Assembly (NCBI RefSeq): GCF_011386835.1 | Contig: NC_088792.1 | Span: forward strand, 45,932,882-45,996,881 | DNA: 64,000 bases | Direction of reading: 5' to 3' | DNA from: Chrysemys picta bellii | Taxonomy: Eukaryota; Chordata; Testudines; Emydidae | Shown here: positions 11,141-22,552 of the stretch, piece by piece | How the letters are laid out: each line of letters opens with the position of its first letter | How positions within the stretch are numbered: position 1 is the stretch's first letter | Position numbers and translations under genes: made by a program | Notes under the pieces: model-generated | Told to the model about the DNA's origin: nothing | What the model saw: only the letters and a program-made list of their open reading frames with translations | The model's database searches: none

Positions 11141-12200
11141 ATTTGCAGTATTTCAGCATGGGGTAATCCCGAAGGGGTGGAAAGCTGGCTCCATACCAAT
11201 GCCATGTCATATGCACTGGTATGTGAGGAGGTGTGGTCAGAGTTGATTGTGTTCCAGAGGTCTTTGTGGATGTAACTACAAACTTGCAGGTCTGTAACAG
11301 CTGCCTAATTTCAATTAAACAGTTCTGAGACTCCTCTAACTTGTGCTGGGGCCATCACCCAACTGTTCCTGGGACTGGAGGAGTGGACAAAAGATTTCTG
11401 GAAAGCCACTTTTGGGGTCCCCTGTTCCCTCCCCCAGTCTGCTGGGTACTGCTCTGTTGCACCCGAGTATTCAGTCCTATATGTTTCTGAACTGTGGATC
11501 AGCAGGTGTGCAAATCATAGGGAATAATCTGTTAGTTTCTATAGCTCTAAAATCTGGCAGGCATTCAATGAAATGGTTCAATTTTAAGCACTTTTTTTTC
11601 ATACTGTCTGGCTCTGAGTGTAATAATTCTTCACATTTTATTGGAAAAATAACAAATTCAGGACACTAAAAGTATCATGGGGTTACCTTTTTAGTTTGTT
11701 TTAAATCTATGAAGTGTGCAGTAGCTAAATTAATATTGAGATTAGTTTGTTGAATGTTTTCGTTCACTACAGAAATCTACTCTCCTCCACTTGTCTCAAA
11801 AGTAAAGAAAAATGCACCAGGCAGACAGGTGCTGGAGCAAGATTATGATTCCTTTGCTAAGGATTTCAGGTGGCAGACACGTTCCTTTAATCCGTCCCCC
11901 TTTTCTCACCTCTTTTGTTTGTTCTCTTCCACACAAATCTCTCAATAGAGATTTGAAAACCGGGGGAAGTCCCAGGCTGAGGCATGTAGACCTTCCATTG
12001 TTTTTAATCCTTTTCTCCACTTGTTGTTTACCTTTTGGATGAATAAGCAATATGAAGGTTTTGAGAGCGCTGTTTTGAATCACTTCAATCAGCTGCTGGT
12101 TAAGTCTCCTGAAAGGAAGTCTCCAGCAGGGGCCATGCCCAGTGGGACCTGCTAGAGGAGCCACAGTTAGCAAACTGGGAGACTGCCACACAAAGGTTCA
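11141..12200. other. CDK14 intron, no recognised element
   Basis: Short overlapping open frames on both strands (for example 11343-11669 and 11796-12191) have no recognisable domain. Nothing else is supported. Confidence 0.5.
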
Positions 12201-12203
12201 GTA

Positions 12204-12495
12204 TAAGGCCAGGTCTACACTAACCCCCTAATTCGAACTAAGGTACGGAACTTCAGCTACGTGAATAACGTAGCTGAAGTTCGAAGTACCTTAGTTCGAA
12301 CTTACCTTGGTCCACACTCGGCAGGCAGGCTCCCCCGTCGACTCCACGGTACTCCTCTCGCCGAGCTGGAGTACCGCAGTCGACGGCGAGCACTTCCGGG
12401 TTCGACTTATCGCGTCCAGACTAGACGCGATAAGTTGAACCCAGAAGTTCGATCGCTCGCCGCCGAACTACCGGGTAAGTGTAGCCAAGGCCTTA
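12204..12495. mobile_element. MITE with three internal hairpins
   Basis: Terminal inverted repeats taaggccaggtctacac and gtgtagccaaggcctta bound 292 bp made mostly of three successive stem-loops: 12232-12300 (arms of about 31 bp), 12335-12386 and 12398-12442. Similar 'ggcttgtctacac' ends recur at 12840, 39450 and 53560, so this is one of several related nonautonomous DNA elements, perhaps PIF/Harbinger-like. The family is inference. Confidence 0.75.
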
Positions 12496-12839
12496 GTGTG
12501 GTTGAAGGGATGAGTAAGTGAGAGAGGTGAAGGAAGCCAAGCCTGTCACCTAGGGTGAGCACTCGCCCTAGCCTTGGTAAAGGCTACTGAATAAAAAAAT
12601 CACTTTTAAAAGTTGACATTACTTATTGTTCATATTTAAAGTGTAAAATGAAGAAAAATGACCATTCTGCTACTACATTAGTCTGAATGCTGATTCTGTT
12701 TTAATAGTTTAATACCATAACTGTGATATTGTTTGTTAGATCAAAGTTTCTGAAACTTTTTCAGAGTGAGGGGCCACACTTAATACACAGACTGTCTTGT
12801 GAACCACTTTCTCCCGTTTGCACTTACGTAATGTTTCTG

Positions 12840-13033
12840 TGGTCTTGTCTACACTTAGAAAAAGCCCTAATGTAGCAATTGGTAGCCAGCAATTAGTGTA
12901 GCTGCACCAGAGCTAACTCCTAAGGCATAGAAGGGCAAATTGGGACTTAAAACACCTTTTGTCTATACTGAAGAATCTGGTGCTGCTACACCAAATAATT
13001 GGAGCTATTTTTGAGTGTGAACTATAGCAAATG
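12840..13033. mobile_element. MITE with 'cttgtctacact' end
   Basis: The left end ttgtctacacttagaaaaag is approximately the reverse complement of the right end ctatttttgagtgtgaacta, and the inner parts also pair (tgtagctgcaccagag with ctggtgctgctacacc). It is related in its ends to the MITEs at 12204, 39450 and 53560. Confidence 0.55.
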
Positions 13034-13149
13034 CTTATATGAAAAAGCAATACTGGAGAAGTGTGTGGATTTTAAGTTGTTTTTAATGTAGTGGTGGTTT
13101 TGTATTACAGAAGCACCTAGAATTCCCAACTGAGATTCAGGCCCCATTG

Positions 13150-14030
13150 CACTGTATTCATATATTCATAGGGCTGAAGACCAGCAGGGACTATTAGATC
13201 ATCTAGTCTGTCTTACTGCATAACATAAGCCAATACATTTCACTCAGTTACCCAGTATTCAGTCCAATAACCTGTGGCTGACTAAAGCATTTCTTCCAGA
13301 AAGGCATACAATCCTGTTTTGAAGACATCAAGCACTGGAGAATGCACTACTTCCCTTGGTAGTTTTTCCAGTGGTTACTTGTACTGTTAAACGTTTGTAC
13401 CTTATTTCTGATTTGAATTTGCCGGTCTTCAGCTTCCAGCCATTGGTCTTGTTATATCTTTCTCCACTAGATTAAAGAGCCCTCTAATACCCAGTATTTT
13501 CTCCCTGTGAAGGTATTCATACGCTGATCAAGTCAATTCTCAATCTTCTGTTTGATAAACTAAACAAATTTGAGCCCTTTAAGTCACTCACTGAAAGGAA
13601 TTTTCTCTAGCCCTTGAATAATTTTTATGGCTTTCTTCTGCACATTCTCCAGTTTTTCAACATTCTTCTTAAAATACGGACATCAGAACTGGACATTATA
13701 TTCTAGAATTGATCTCACCAATGCCATGTACAGAGGTAAAATTACCTTTCTACTTCTACTCATTATTTTCCTGTTTATACATCCAAGAACCGCATTGGCT
13801 GTTTTTACCCTAGGGTCACTATAGTAGCTCCTGGTCAGTTGTTTATCCAGTGTGATCCTAAATCTTTTTCAGTCACCTGTTTTCCAGGACACAGTTCCCC
13901 GTTTTTCAGGTCTGGCCTCCATTCTTTGTTCCCAGATGTACAACTTTGCATGTTGGCTGTATTAAAACACATGTTGTTTGAACGGGCCCAGCTTACCAAG
14001 TGATCCATGTGACTGTCCTGTCTCTTATCA
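13150..14030 (-). mobile_element. CR1-family LINE, 3' region, decayed
   Basis: Read on the - strand, this matches the pattern of CR1 3' ends: the + strand shows 'attcatagggctgaagacc...gggactattagatcatctagtc' at 13155-13210, the known antisense of a CR1 tail. Further in, blocks such as 'ccagtttttcaacattcttcttaaaa' fit CR1 or L3 3' sequence. The reading frame is lost. Confidence 0.6.
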
Positions 14031-14039
14031 TTATCTACC

Positions 14040-14230
14040 ATTCCACCAGTCTTAGTATCAGCAGTGATTAGGATTATGGTTCCTGTTTTACAGAGGGGAA
14101 ATGGATGCACAGAGATTATATGACTTGCTCCCAAGATCACACAGGAATTCTGTGACAGTGCTGAAATTGAGCCCTCATCTTCTAAGACCCAGTCCAGTGT
14201 CTTAACCATAAAATCATTCTTCCTCTGTAA
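14040..14230 (+). repeat. MIR-type SINE fragment
   Basis: 'ttttacagaggggaaatgg', 'gcacagagattatatgactt', 'gctcccaagatcacacagg' and 'agcc..tcatcttct' follow the MIR order. Confidence 0.6.
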
Positions 14231-14344
14231 TGCAAATAAGCTGGTGGAAGTAAGGCAGAGGCCAGACAGCTCCAGACCACCAGCAAGTATGTCCCAGACC
14301 ACTAAAGATCTACTGACCTCAGTTTGAGAACCTCTCAGTTAGAT

Positions 14345-14988
14345 TACTTGGTCCAAAACCAGGTTTATATAGCGAGGCGTGTACTTGTGCCAGCCTTTTG
14401 AGTGGCCAAAATATAAGAATATATATGAAGAAATGACAAAAGTATTTCTTATGCTATGTAAGGAAAAGACAGCTACTTTCAAATCTGAATTTTGTTTGAG
14501 TTTGTGTCACACTGTAGTGTGTGGTACAGTGCCAGGCATCTCTGCTGACCTCTTAGATAAAATGAAGGCTCTTTCCATACGCAGAGAAAAGACCCCCACT
14601 AAGCCATACTGGTAACTCGTATAGGCAATGGCTCAGTGCTGACATTTCAAACTTTAGACTTAGCAAAGGGTAGATTTTAGTCCTAAATTGGCTTTCTGAC
14701 AATAGGTGGGGAAGAAGGTATGTGTGTTGTTCAATCCACCTATTTGGTCAAAAAGCATCCCTTTTTAGAGTTCCATGAGGAAAACAGATTAAACAGACGA
14801 ACCACACCCTTTTGAAAATGGCAGAATTCTGGCATATTAAAAGTTATGAATAGAGGGTTCTGTGGGTCCCTCAAAGGCTTAGTTAATTCAGATTCCAGAG
14901 AACTTCAGTATCCCATAGCTCATACTCACTTGATGTGCATGTATAACACTTATTAGTGTATTATATGTGCCCAGGAAGGAGAAAATAT
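14345..14988. other. CDK14 intron, no recognised element
   Basis: Unassigned intronic sequence. The open frame at 14379-14615 has no recognisable domain. Confidence 0.5.
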
Positions 14989-14996
14989 ATCTAGTG

Positions 14997-15306
14997 CAGG
15001 GGTCGGCAACCTTTAGAAGTGGTGTGCCGAGACTTCATTTGTTCACTCTAATTTAAAGTTTCGCGTGCCAGTAATACATTTTAACATTTTTATAAGGTCT
15101 CTTTCTATAAGTCTATAATATATAACTAAACTATTGCTGTATGTAAAGTTAATAAGGTTTTTAAAATATTTAAGAAGCTTCATTTAAAATTAAATTAAAA
15201 CGCAGAGCACCCTGGACCATTGGCCAGGACCCGGGCAGTGTGAGTGCCACTGAAAATCAGCTTGTGTGCTGCCTTTGGCACGCGTGCCATAGGTTGCCTA
15301 CCCCTG
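14997..15306. mobile_element. hAT MITE with perfect 8-bp target duplication
   Basis: Inverted ends caggggtcggcaacc and ggttgcctacccctg bound 310 bp. The flanks are identical 8-mers, atctagtg, at 14989-14996 and 15307-15314. A close copy lies at 26937-27247. There is no coding capacity; it would have been moved by a hAT transposase supplied elsewhere. Confidence 0.92.
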
Positions 15307-15314
15307 ATCTAGTG

Positions 15315-16870
15315 CTATTAAACTTGCTAAAGAAATATTTTTTAAGAGTCTGTGAGTGGATTTTTAACAGAACTAGTGAGTGAGGTACTCTGTTCACAGT
15401 ACAGGCAGAGCAGAGGCAGTAGCAGTCCAAGCTTGTCCATCTTCCCACAGCTTCTTCTCCTGGAAAGGAACACTTCTATGAGTATTGTTCAATCTGCATT
15501 TCCATTCATTCCCTGAGTTGCAGAGCCTCCAAGAAGATGACCACTTGGAACAAATTTTGATGGTGGATTTTGTGACGTGGACATTTTACATAGGCCACCA
15601 GATGGTAATCTTTTTGGGTGGATTTTTACCTAGTCTAGATTCAAACTAGTGACCTAGAGGTGAAGGAGTGTCCTCTAAGACATCCTATTTGAAACTATTA
15701 TGATCACTGCGTGGCACACAATACATGGCAGCACATCTGCTGCCTGTGGATTTTCTGTAGGTAATGTGTGCTTAACCCACATCACAGCCTGACACTGGGC
15801 AGTAGGTTCTTCAGTGTAACATGTAAACAAAACTCCATGTAAGGCAGATGCAGTAATCACAGCATCATTATGCTGAATTGTAAATATTTAAGCTTAATTG
15901 CTGACAGCTGATCTTTAACAATTTCATTAAGACAAGTATGTTTTAGAAGCCTTATTTGTTTTTTGTTTTTCGTTTTTTAGTTTATAATATCTTGGAAGCT
16001 GGGATTTTTTTTTTCCCTTCACTGATTTTATTTTACTGGGAAAACATGAATGGCACCAAAATGTAACATTGCTGTTTAACCTCAGCTTTAGTTTGTGCAT
16101 TTATTGTGTCAGAAACATCTTGGGTTGTGCACCAGCGTCACTGATTTCAGTGTATTTCTAGAAAGAGCAATATTTAGTGTATAAAGTGGTGTGTTTGTTT
16201 TTGGCTGGCATAGTGGTAGGGGGAACGGAAATACATTTTAAAAAGGGAAGCCCACTTAACTCCTAAACCAACCAGTTTATTATGTCTTTGTGGTAGTAAC
16301 AATATACCAAAGTTTAGCTATTAAGTCAAATTCTGCCCAAAAATGTGTGTATGGCTTAGGATGAACAGGCACTGCTCCTCATCTTTGGTACCAGAACAAG
16401 TTTTCAAAGCAATGAAGTTTCAGTTGATTGTCTCTTTAAATAAGAAATGAAACTTGTAATCCCTGTATTGGAATATCAGTCATGTACCTTTAATTAGAGT
16501 TAAACCTGTCTCTGGTAGTTCAGATAGTGCTGTACAGTGTGTGTAATATTTAATTATGAAGGTAATATTTGGACCATTGTGTGTTCTTGGTGTTTATGGA
16601 AGTGTGTTGTGGTATTCAAGAGTATGATTGGTTTGTTCTGTATTGTATCCTTTATTTCTGCATGAAGGCATTACTGTCAGTGAACAATCGAAGTAAATTG
16701 AATTTCAAGCAACCAAACCATGAATGGAACGGTGAAGAATGACTTGCTGTTGGAAAACATTTGTTTGCATTGGTAACAGAGTTATAGCTATGAGGGAGGC
16801 ACCCTGCACAAACACATCTCTAAAACTGATCCCTGGCATAACACCCAATTTGTAATTCTTCAGCAAGTTT
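15315..16870. other. CDK14 intron, no recognised element
   Basis: AT-rich sequence without a supported gene or repeat. Confidence 0.5.
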
Positions 16871-16872
16871 TC

Positions 16873-17160
16873 AAAGTATCATCAGTAAGGGCCCTGCAAA
16901 TACTTACACACTTGCTTAACTGTACACATTTATAGTCCCACTGATACTAAATCAGTGTTGCCAACTCCAAATGTTTAAAAAAAAAAAAAAAGCTGTGTCA
17001 TATAATTACATGAGTACAGGAACTGGACATCAAGCAAAACCACAAATTTTGCAAGACTCATAGTAAAATCAGGAGAGCTGGCAACCTGTAATCACAATGG
17101 TGCTAACTGAGTGTGTAAAAGATACATATGTGCCTAAATGTTTGCAGGATCAGACCCTCT
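16873..17160. repeat. Palindromic MITE-like repeat split by a hAT MITE
   Basis: The left part (gggccctgcaaatacttacacacttgc...tagtcccactga) and the right part (gagtgtgtaaaag...gtttgcaggatcagaccct) are arms of the same type of palindromic repeat seen at 10950 and 63070. They are separated by the insertion at 16953-17088. Confidence 0.5.
16953..17088. mobile_element. Short hAT-like MITE (136 bp)
   Basis: The end cagtgttgccaactcc pairs with ggagagctggcaacctg. A 15-base A-run is inside. Clear 8-bp flanks are not kept, so the class is inferred from the ends. Confidence 0.6.
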
Positions 17161-17693
17161 TGTCACAAACATAGGTAATATAGTTCAACCCTGTGGCAAG
17201 AACAAATGAGAACTCTGATCTTTGTGCTTTAGTGTGTCATCAGGCTGAGGTTTCTCATGTTTCAGTACTTGGGTATTGATTTACTAATTTGATTTTCTGG
17301 GGCATACGGTGGTGATGATAATGCTGCATAAGCATTATTTTTAAAAATACAATAATTATAAACTGGTATTGACTCTTTGCAGTGCAGCACAAAAGTATGT
17401 ATGTAAACTGGTATCATTTATTTAAGTTTGCTCTCATCCAATTTTAAACAAATGGAATTCGATCCTGGTTGCAGATACCAGTGACTGGATTGTAGGATGA
17501 AGTGGACTGGCGCTGTTACAAAGAATAGCCTGCAAAAGTTTAGATAAAATAGACCCCTATTGAGACATTTTTTTTTTAATTTGTCATTTTACATGATTAT
17601 ACAAACTGTATGTTGCTTCCTCCTTTCTTGTCCTTTCTTTTTTCTCTACCCTTTAAGTAGTATATCTGATTTACTTATTTGTGTACATACCTA

Positions 17694-17747
17694 TTGTGTG
17701 TTTGTGTATGTGTGTGTGTGTGTGTGTGTGTACACACACACGCGCGT
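17694..17747. repeat. (TG)n microsatellite turning to (CA)n
   Basis: A TG run passes into acacacacacgcgcg, a simple repeat about 110 bp before the CDK14 exon at 17858. The switch from TG to CA gives a self-complementary tract. Confidence 0.9.
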
Positions 17748-17839
17748 TTTATAAAATTTCAGTCTTTAAAAAAAGTGTTCTTGTTACACTTGAAATTTCA
17801 TCTTTTAATTGCAGGTGTATAAATTATATTCAGTTTATT

Positions 17840-17857
17840 TAATTTGTTTTCTTTCAG
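17840..17857 (+). promoter_or_regulatory. CDK14: 3' splice site of the CDK14 exon at 17858
   Basis: A T-rich stretch runs into ctttcag, an ordinary strong vertebrate acceptor. It fixes the exon start because the frame joins CDK14 codons exactly after this AG. Confidence 0.9.
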
Positions 17858-18103
17858 ATATGTGTCACAAAGATGTCTACACGGAACTGCCAGGGAATGG
17901 ACTCAGTGATCAAACCCCTGGACACAATTCCCGAGGACAAAAAAGTCAGAGTTCAGAGGACACAGAGCAGTTTTGATCCATTTGAGAAACCAACTAGTCA
18001 AGTGAAGAGGGTCCATTCAGAGAACAATGCTTGCATTAACTTCAAAACTACATCAGCAGGGAAAGAATCTCCTAAAGTCAGACGACATTCTAGTCCCAGC
18101 TCT
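17858..18103 (+). CDS. CDK14: CDK14 coding exon, N-terminal regulatory region (internal exon)
   Basis: This 246-bp exon (82 codons, phase 0 at both ends) encodes a segment running from ICVTKMSTRNC to RRHSSPSS, which I recognise as CDK14/PFTK1, residues about 42-123 in the numbering of the long human form. It follows a pyrimidine-rich acceptor ending tttctttcag and is followed by the donor gtaagt at 18104. The segment is Ser/Lys/Arg-rich and probably disordered, with no fold visible. Near its end the RRHSSP motif is the region reported in mammals to bind 14-3-3 proteins. An in-frame Met at 17873 could start a shorter form, but the open frame continues upstream to the acceptor, so it is read here as internal. 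CDK14 partners cyclin Y at the plasma membrane, phosphorylates the Wnt co-receptor LRP6 in G2/M, and also binds cyclin D3 (family knowledge). The next exon joins in frame. Confidence 0.96.
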
Positions 18104-19775
18104 GTAAGTGCATCTGGCTATATTATCTATGTGATTACCAGTATCTACACCAAATGCATAAATACAGTATATGTTTCTTACCTTTGTAAATGAAATTCAA
18201 CACTTCTTAAAGCATTCCTCTCAGATTAAAACTAATGCATTAAAAAAAATGCCTTTTACTGTTGCTACTAAAAATCTAAATTACATTTCACTGTTGTGTT
18301 TAATCTGACAATTCGCTCAGCTCTTGGGCAGTTAGTTTCACTTGTTTATGGACAGTTTATGGACAGTGTCTAATCAATTTAACTTTTAGGGTCTCATCCT
18401 CAAGTACAATGCTGAAGTATTTGGATTGCTAACTTTGCAGGGGAATGTTTATTTCCAAAGAAAAGTTGTTTTCCTGGAACGTCAAACAAATGAACACAAA
18501 ACTCCCAAAACAAAGTAGACACATTTATTTTGGACTTAAGTTTTATAAAGGTATATTTCTATTAAACCTGGATGTTGGGCCAATTTTGACTTTTTTGTGT
18601 ACCTTTTAAAATCCTCTTATTTTAAATGGAATATATAAGTGAAAATAAGGTTACTGTTTTCTGACAGAACCATGCTGCATGTGGAAAAAATGAAAGGATT
18701 TTTATCAATGCAGTATCATGTTTGTTTTCCTTATGTGGTGTAATATTTTGAAATTAGGTAGATAAATAAAATGCCATGTCTTTCATGAATAGTGCCCAGA
18801 CAGATGTCCCACAAGAGACCGTAACAAATTATTGAAAAAGTGTATCTTCTTTTTACTGTAGTGGGATAAATCCATAATAGTGTGACCTTTTGAGATAAAG
18901 ATTACAGATTCAAGGAGAATTCAAAGAACGCTTCAAAAGTTAGTTGCAATGAAAGTGATTTAAAAGGTTGATTGTCTTTTCTGCTGTCTTTTCTGGATCA
19001 GGCAGAATTTTGAGAAAATTCTGTTTCTATGAAGAAATGAGAAAATTCTCTTTTCTAGAGCTGAGCTTTGTTTAACCCATGTGAATTTAACAGATAAGAT
19101 ATCATGCCCTTTGGAGGATGTACTTTGTAGGAAAGGTTATATTTTAAAAGGAACTATCTTTAACAAAAATAAATTTGCTTTTCCATCATGGTGTCATGTT
19201 ATACAGCCTCTGTCACCGAAGTCTCCCACATGATCCAAATCAATCCGTAAGAAAGAGTTCTTCATAGTGTCTGCTTAGTGACTATAGTCACCACCACCAT
19301 CACATTGTTTAATGTTTTCAGGATAGAATGGAGCTTTATAGTTATTTCTCAGCTTCTTTGTTAATACAGTGTTTTTCTTGTATGGGTCAGTTTAGGCTCT
19401 TCACCTACAGTGTATCCAGTGCTCTAATCTGGTTATGTAAAATAAAAGGTAGGTTTATTTACACACAATAGCATCAGTATTAAAAGAAAATGAACTAGTC
19501 ATACAGGACACACAAAACCAATATCTGATAAATCAAGATGTAAAGTTTAACTTAATCCTGACTAAGGGCCCTGCCCTTCTCTGATTGAAGACAATGGCAA
19601 AATTATTCGCTGGGAGCAGCATTGGGCCTTAAGAAACTGCATGACTAAATAAACTCTCTTCTCAGAGATCCCACGTGGAGAAAGAGGTTTGTATATGAGA
19701 GAGAGAAAAATCTGGTCCTTCTAACTGCTATCCTAGACTAGCACCATCTCTTAATGACTTCTTTAGTGTAAATAT
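18104..19775. other. CDK14 intron, no recognised element
   Basis: AT-rich intronic sequence after the donor gtaagt. The reading frame of the exon stays open into the intron as far as 18193, but this looks like chance. Confidence 0.5.
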
Positions 19776-20660
19776 TTCTTGGTTCTGAAGGATTTATGGA
19801 CTCCCAATTCTCATATAATCATAGGAATTAAAGATGGAAGAGCACTATGTGAACTTGAAGTCCATCTATCTGATGATGCTGGATTGTTTCCTAAAATACA
19901 TATTCTGTGTTTTGTTCTGTTTATGTCTGTTAGTTTCAAAAGTTGCAAGCAATGGGGACTTCATTGGGAGATGATTTGCCAGCCTAATGTTACTGCTAGG
20001 AAGCTTTGCCTAATATCAACCTAAATTTTCTGTTTCTTAACGTTTTCACATTTTCTCCTATATTAACCTCTTGTAGCTGTCTAAATAATGCCCATTCCTA
20101 CTGAGTGTTTACAGCCTTCAAATATTTGTGGACTTCTACCATGTATTAGTTGTCATCTAAACAACTTGATGGATATAAAGGTTAACGTAGTTGTTCTTTA
20201 TTAATCAGTTCCCTTGGCTTCCTAATAATTTTTGTCGCTAATATTCTTTGAACTTCCTCCAGTTTATCAATATATTTCTGTTAATAAAGTGTTTAAAATT
20301 AACATTCAACCATATCAGAACTGTGAAATTATCCTTTTCAAGCACATCAAAGTTGCCCTGACCTTTTTTCTTCCCATCTCCTATCACACTGGAAATCTGC
20401 ATCTAATTCGTTCACCACTATTAACCTTAAGTTTCTTTCAGCATTATTGTTTTTCAGGTATTTCCTGCTTACTAAATTTGTTTGAATCGTGTTTCCGCAA
20501 CTGTATTAGATTGCATTTTTCTAAGTCCCAAGTCATTTTGTCTAGACCCCTTTGTATTATTTCCACATGCATTTTGCCCAGATTGATTTTAGTACATGTT
20601 CATGTTTTCCAAGTACTCTGGGATGTTCTTTATGCGTACTTACTTTGACAGGCTTGTATT
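19776..20660 (-). mobile_element. Old CR1/L3-type LINE 3' region
   Basis: On the + strand, 'cataggaattaaagatggaag', 'ccatctatctgatgatgctgg' and 'gattgtttcctaaaatacat' match the antisense of a CR1/L3 3' end. Later phrases resemble those in 13150-14030 (gaacttcctccagtttatcaata, tgtttttcaggt). The frame is lost, so the element is old. Confidence 0.55.
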
Positions 20661-21222
20661 TCCTACTCGTTCAAACTTTTGTTCTTTATTTTCTTTCTAA
20701 AGACAGACTTCAAAAAGAAGTTCCAGTTTTTTAAAATAATAATAAAAAGCTCAGTATCGCCACCATTTTGGTTTCACATGTTTCCATTTATTAATAGACA
20801 CCACTTCTCTCTAGTATGTCCTTCCTTCCCCAATTTTTATTTAGAAAATTCCCTTCCCTACCTTTTGACTAGCATTAACTCAGTCTCCCTTTTCCATTGC
20901 CTTTATTTCTACCTGCAAACAATTAGCTGATTCTGCTTATTATTGTTTGGCTGCCTCCCCCTCCACTTTTCTAATTTACAGTTAAGAAAAAAATCATATT
21001 TTTGAATAGTCCTTTCATGAAGTTACACTGATGGCTACTTCTTCTCTTTCAGAAGACATGTAATGTACTGTGCCTTATTTATGGAGTTTCCTAACAGTCC
21101 ACATACTCTTTCCAAATTGGTAGATTTCAATGCTTTCTGCATTTTTTCTTTACTAATTAGGGTACCAATCCTGCAAGTGTATAGACACAAGAAGTCTTAC
21201 TGATTTCAGTGCGACTGTTAAT
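20661..21222. other. CDK14 intron, no recognised element
   Basis: T- and C-rich sequence. Open frames such as 20679-20930 are compositional. Confidence 0.45.
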
Positions 21223-21623
21223 GAATAAAGTAGGGCTGTTCATTAATCGCAGTCAACTCACGCGGTTCAAAAAAATTAATCACGATTAATCGCAGTTTTA
21301 ATTGCACCGTTAAACAATAGAATACCAATTGAAATTTATTAAATTTTTGGATGTTTTTCTACATTTTCAAATATATTGATTTCACTTAGAACATAGAATA
21401 TGTGTACAGTGCTCACTTTATATTATTTTTATTACAAATATTTGCACTGTAAAAACAAAAAATAGTATTTTTCAATTCATCTCATACAAGTACTGTAGTG
21501 CAATCTCTTTATCGCGAAAGTGCAATTTTCCAATGTAGATTTTTTTTTGTTACATAACTTCACTCAAAAACAAAACAATGTAAAACTTCAGAGCCTAGAA
21601 GTCCACTCAGTCCTACTTCTTGT

Positions 21624-21863
21624 TCAGCTAAGGCAAACAAGTCTGTTTACATTTACATTTACGGGAGATAATGCTGCCCGCTTCTTATTTACAATCTCAC
21701 CTAAAAGTGAGAACAGATGTTCACATGGCACTTTTGTAGCTGGTATTGCAAGGTATTTCTGTGCCAGATATGGTAAACATTTGTGTGCTCCTTCATGTTT
21801 CGGCCACCATGCCAGAAGACATGCTTCCATGCTGATAACGGGTTCTGCTCGATAACGATCCAA
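21624..21863 (-). pseudogene. hAT transposase C-terminal dimerisation domain remnant, left arm
   Basis: The translation contains LAWWPKHEGAHKCLPYLA, then AIPATKVPCEHLFS and NKKRAALSPVNVN, which is the pattern of the hATC domain (W..., A.K.L..PAT..P.ER.FS). The catalytic core upstream is missing, so it cannot move itself. Confidence 0.85.
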
Positions 21864-21949
21864 AGCAGTATGGACCGAAGCATGTTCATTTTCATCAACT
21901 TTCTGCTGGAGGCATCTGACTCAGATGATGAAAATGAACATACTTCGGT

Positions 21950-22205
21950 CCGTACTTCTTTGGATCGTTATCGAGCAGAACCTGTTATCAGCATGGAAGC
22001 ATGTCTTCTCGCATGGTGGTTGAAGCATTAAAGGACATATGAGTCTTTAGTGCATCTGGCACATAAATATCTTGCGACGCTAGCTACAACAGTGCCATGC
22101 AAACGCCTGTTCTGACTTTCAGGTGACATTGTAGGAGAAGAAGCGGGCAGCTTTATTTCCTGCAAATGTAAACAAACTTGTTTGTCTGAGCGATTGGCTG
22201 AACAA
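21950..22205 (+). pseudogene. hAT transposase C-terminal remnant, right arm
   Basis: The frame with RYRAEPVISMEACLLAWWLKH stops, then continues as decayed matches to the same domain (HLAHKYLATLATTVPCKRLF). This is the inverted counterpart of 21624-21863. Confidence 0.8.
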
Positions 22206-22552
22206 GAAGTAGGACAGAGTGGACTTGTAGGCTCTAAAGTTTTACATTTTTTTAACACTTTTTTTTGCACATAATTCCACATTTGTAAGTTCAACTTTCT
22301 CGATAAAGAGATTGTACTACAGTACTTGTATGAGGTGAATTTAAAAATACTATTTCTTTTCTTTTTACAGTGCAAATATATGTAATAAAAATAAATATAA
22401 AGTGAGCACTGTGTACTGTGTGCTGTAATTGAAATCAATATATTTGAAAATGTAGAAAAGAGCCAAATGGTATTCTATTATTGTTTAACAGCGCGATTAA
22501 TCGCAATGAATTGTGATTAATTTTTTAATCGCTTGACAGCCCTAGAATAAAG

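Larger units (their letters stand above)
12742..14336. mobile_element. hAT-type element or hAT-bounded composite holding older repeats
   Basis: The left end caaagtttctgaaact pairs with the right end agtttgagaacctctc, and the flanks tgttagat (12734-12741) and agttagat (14337-14344) match at 7 of 8 positions, as expected of a hAT 8-bp duplication. The 1.6-kb interior contains another MITE (12840-13033), a CR1 piece and a MIR-like stretch. Either these entered later, or the ends belong to a larger composite. Confidence 0.55.
21231..22544. mobile_element. Foldback hAT element with transposase C-terminus in both arms
   Basis: The ends tagggctgtt and ttgacagccct(a) bound 1314 bp, flanked by identical 8-mers gaataaag (21223-21230 and 22545-22552). 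The two halves are inverted copies of one another with the centre near 21900-21935, where tggaccgaagcatgttcatt meets its complement. Each arm encodes the C-terminal dimerisation region of a hAT transposase (minus strand in the left arm, plus strand in the right). It is a relative of the larger element at 26560-28650. Confidence 0.9.

Noticed and set aside
17873..18193. Reading the exon frame through its donor into the intron as a short terminal exon
   Set aside because: The donor gtaagt is strong and the CDK14 frame continues exactly at 38478. The intronic extension of 30 codons has no support.
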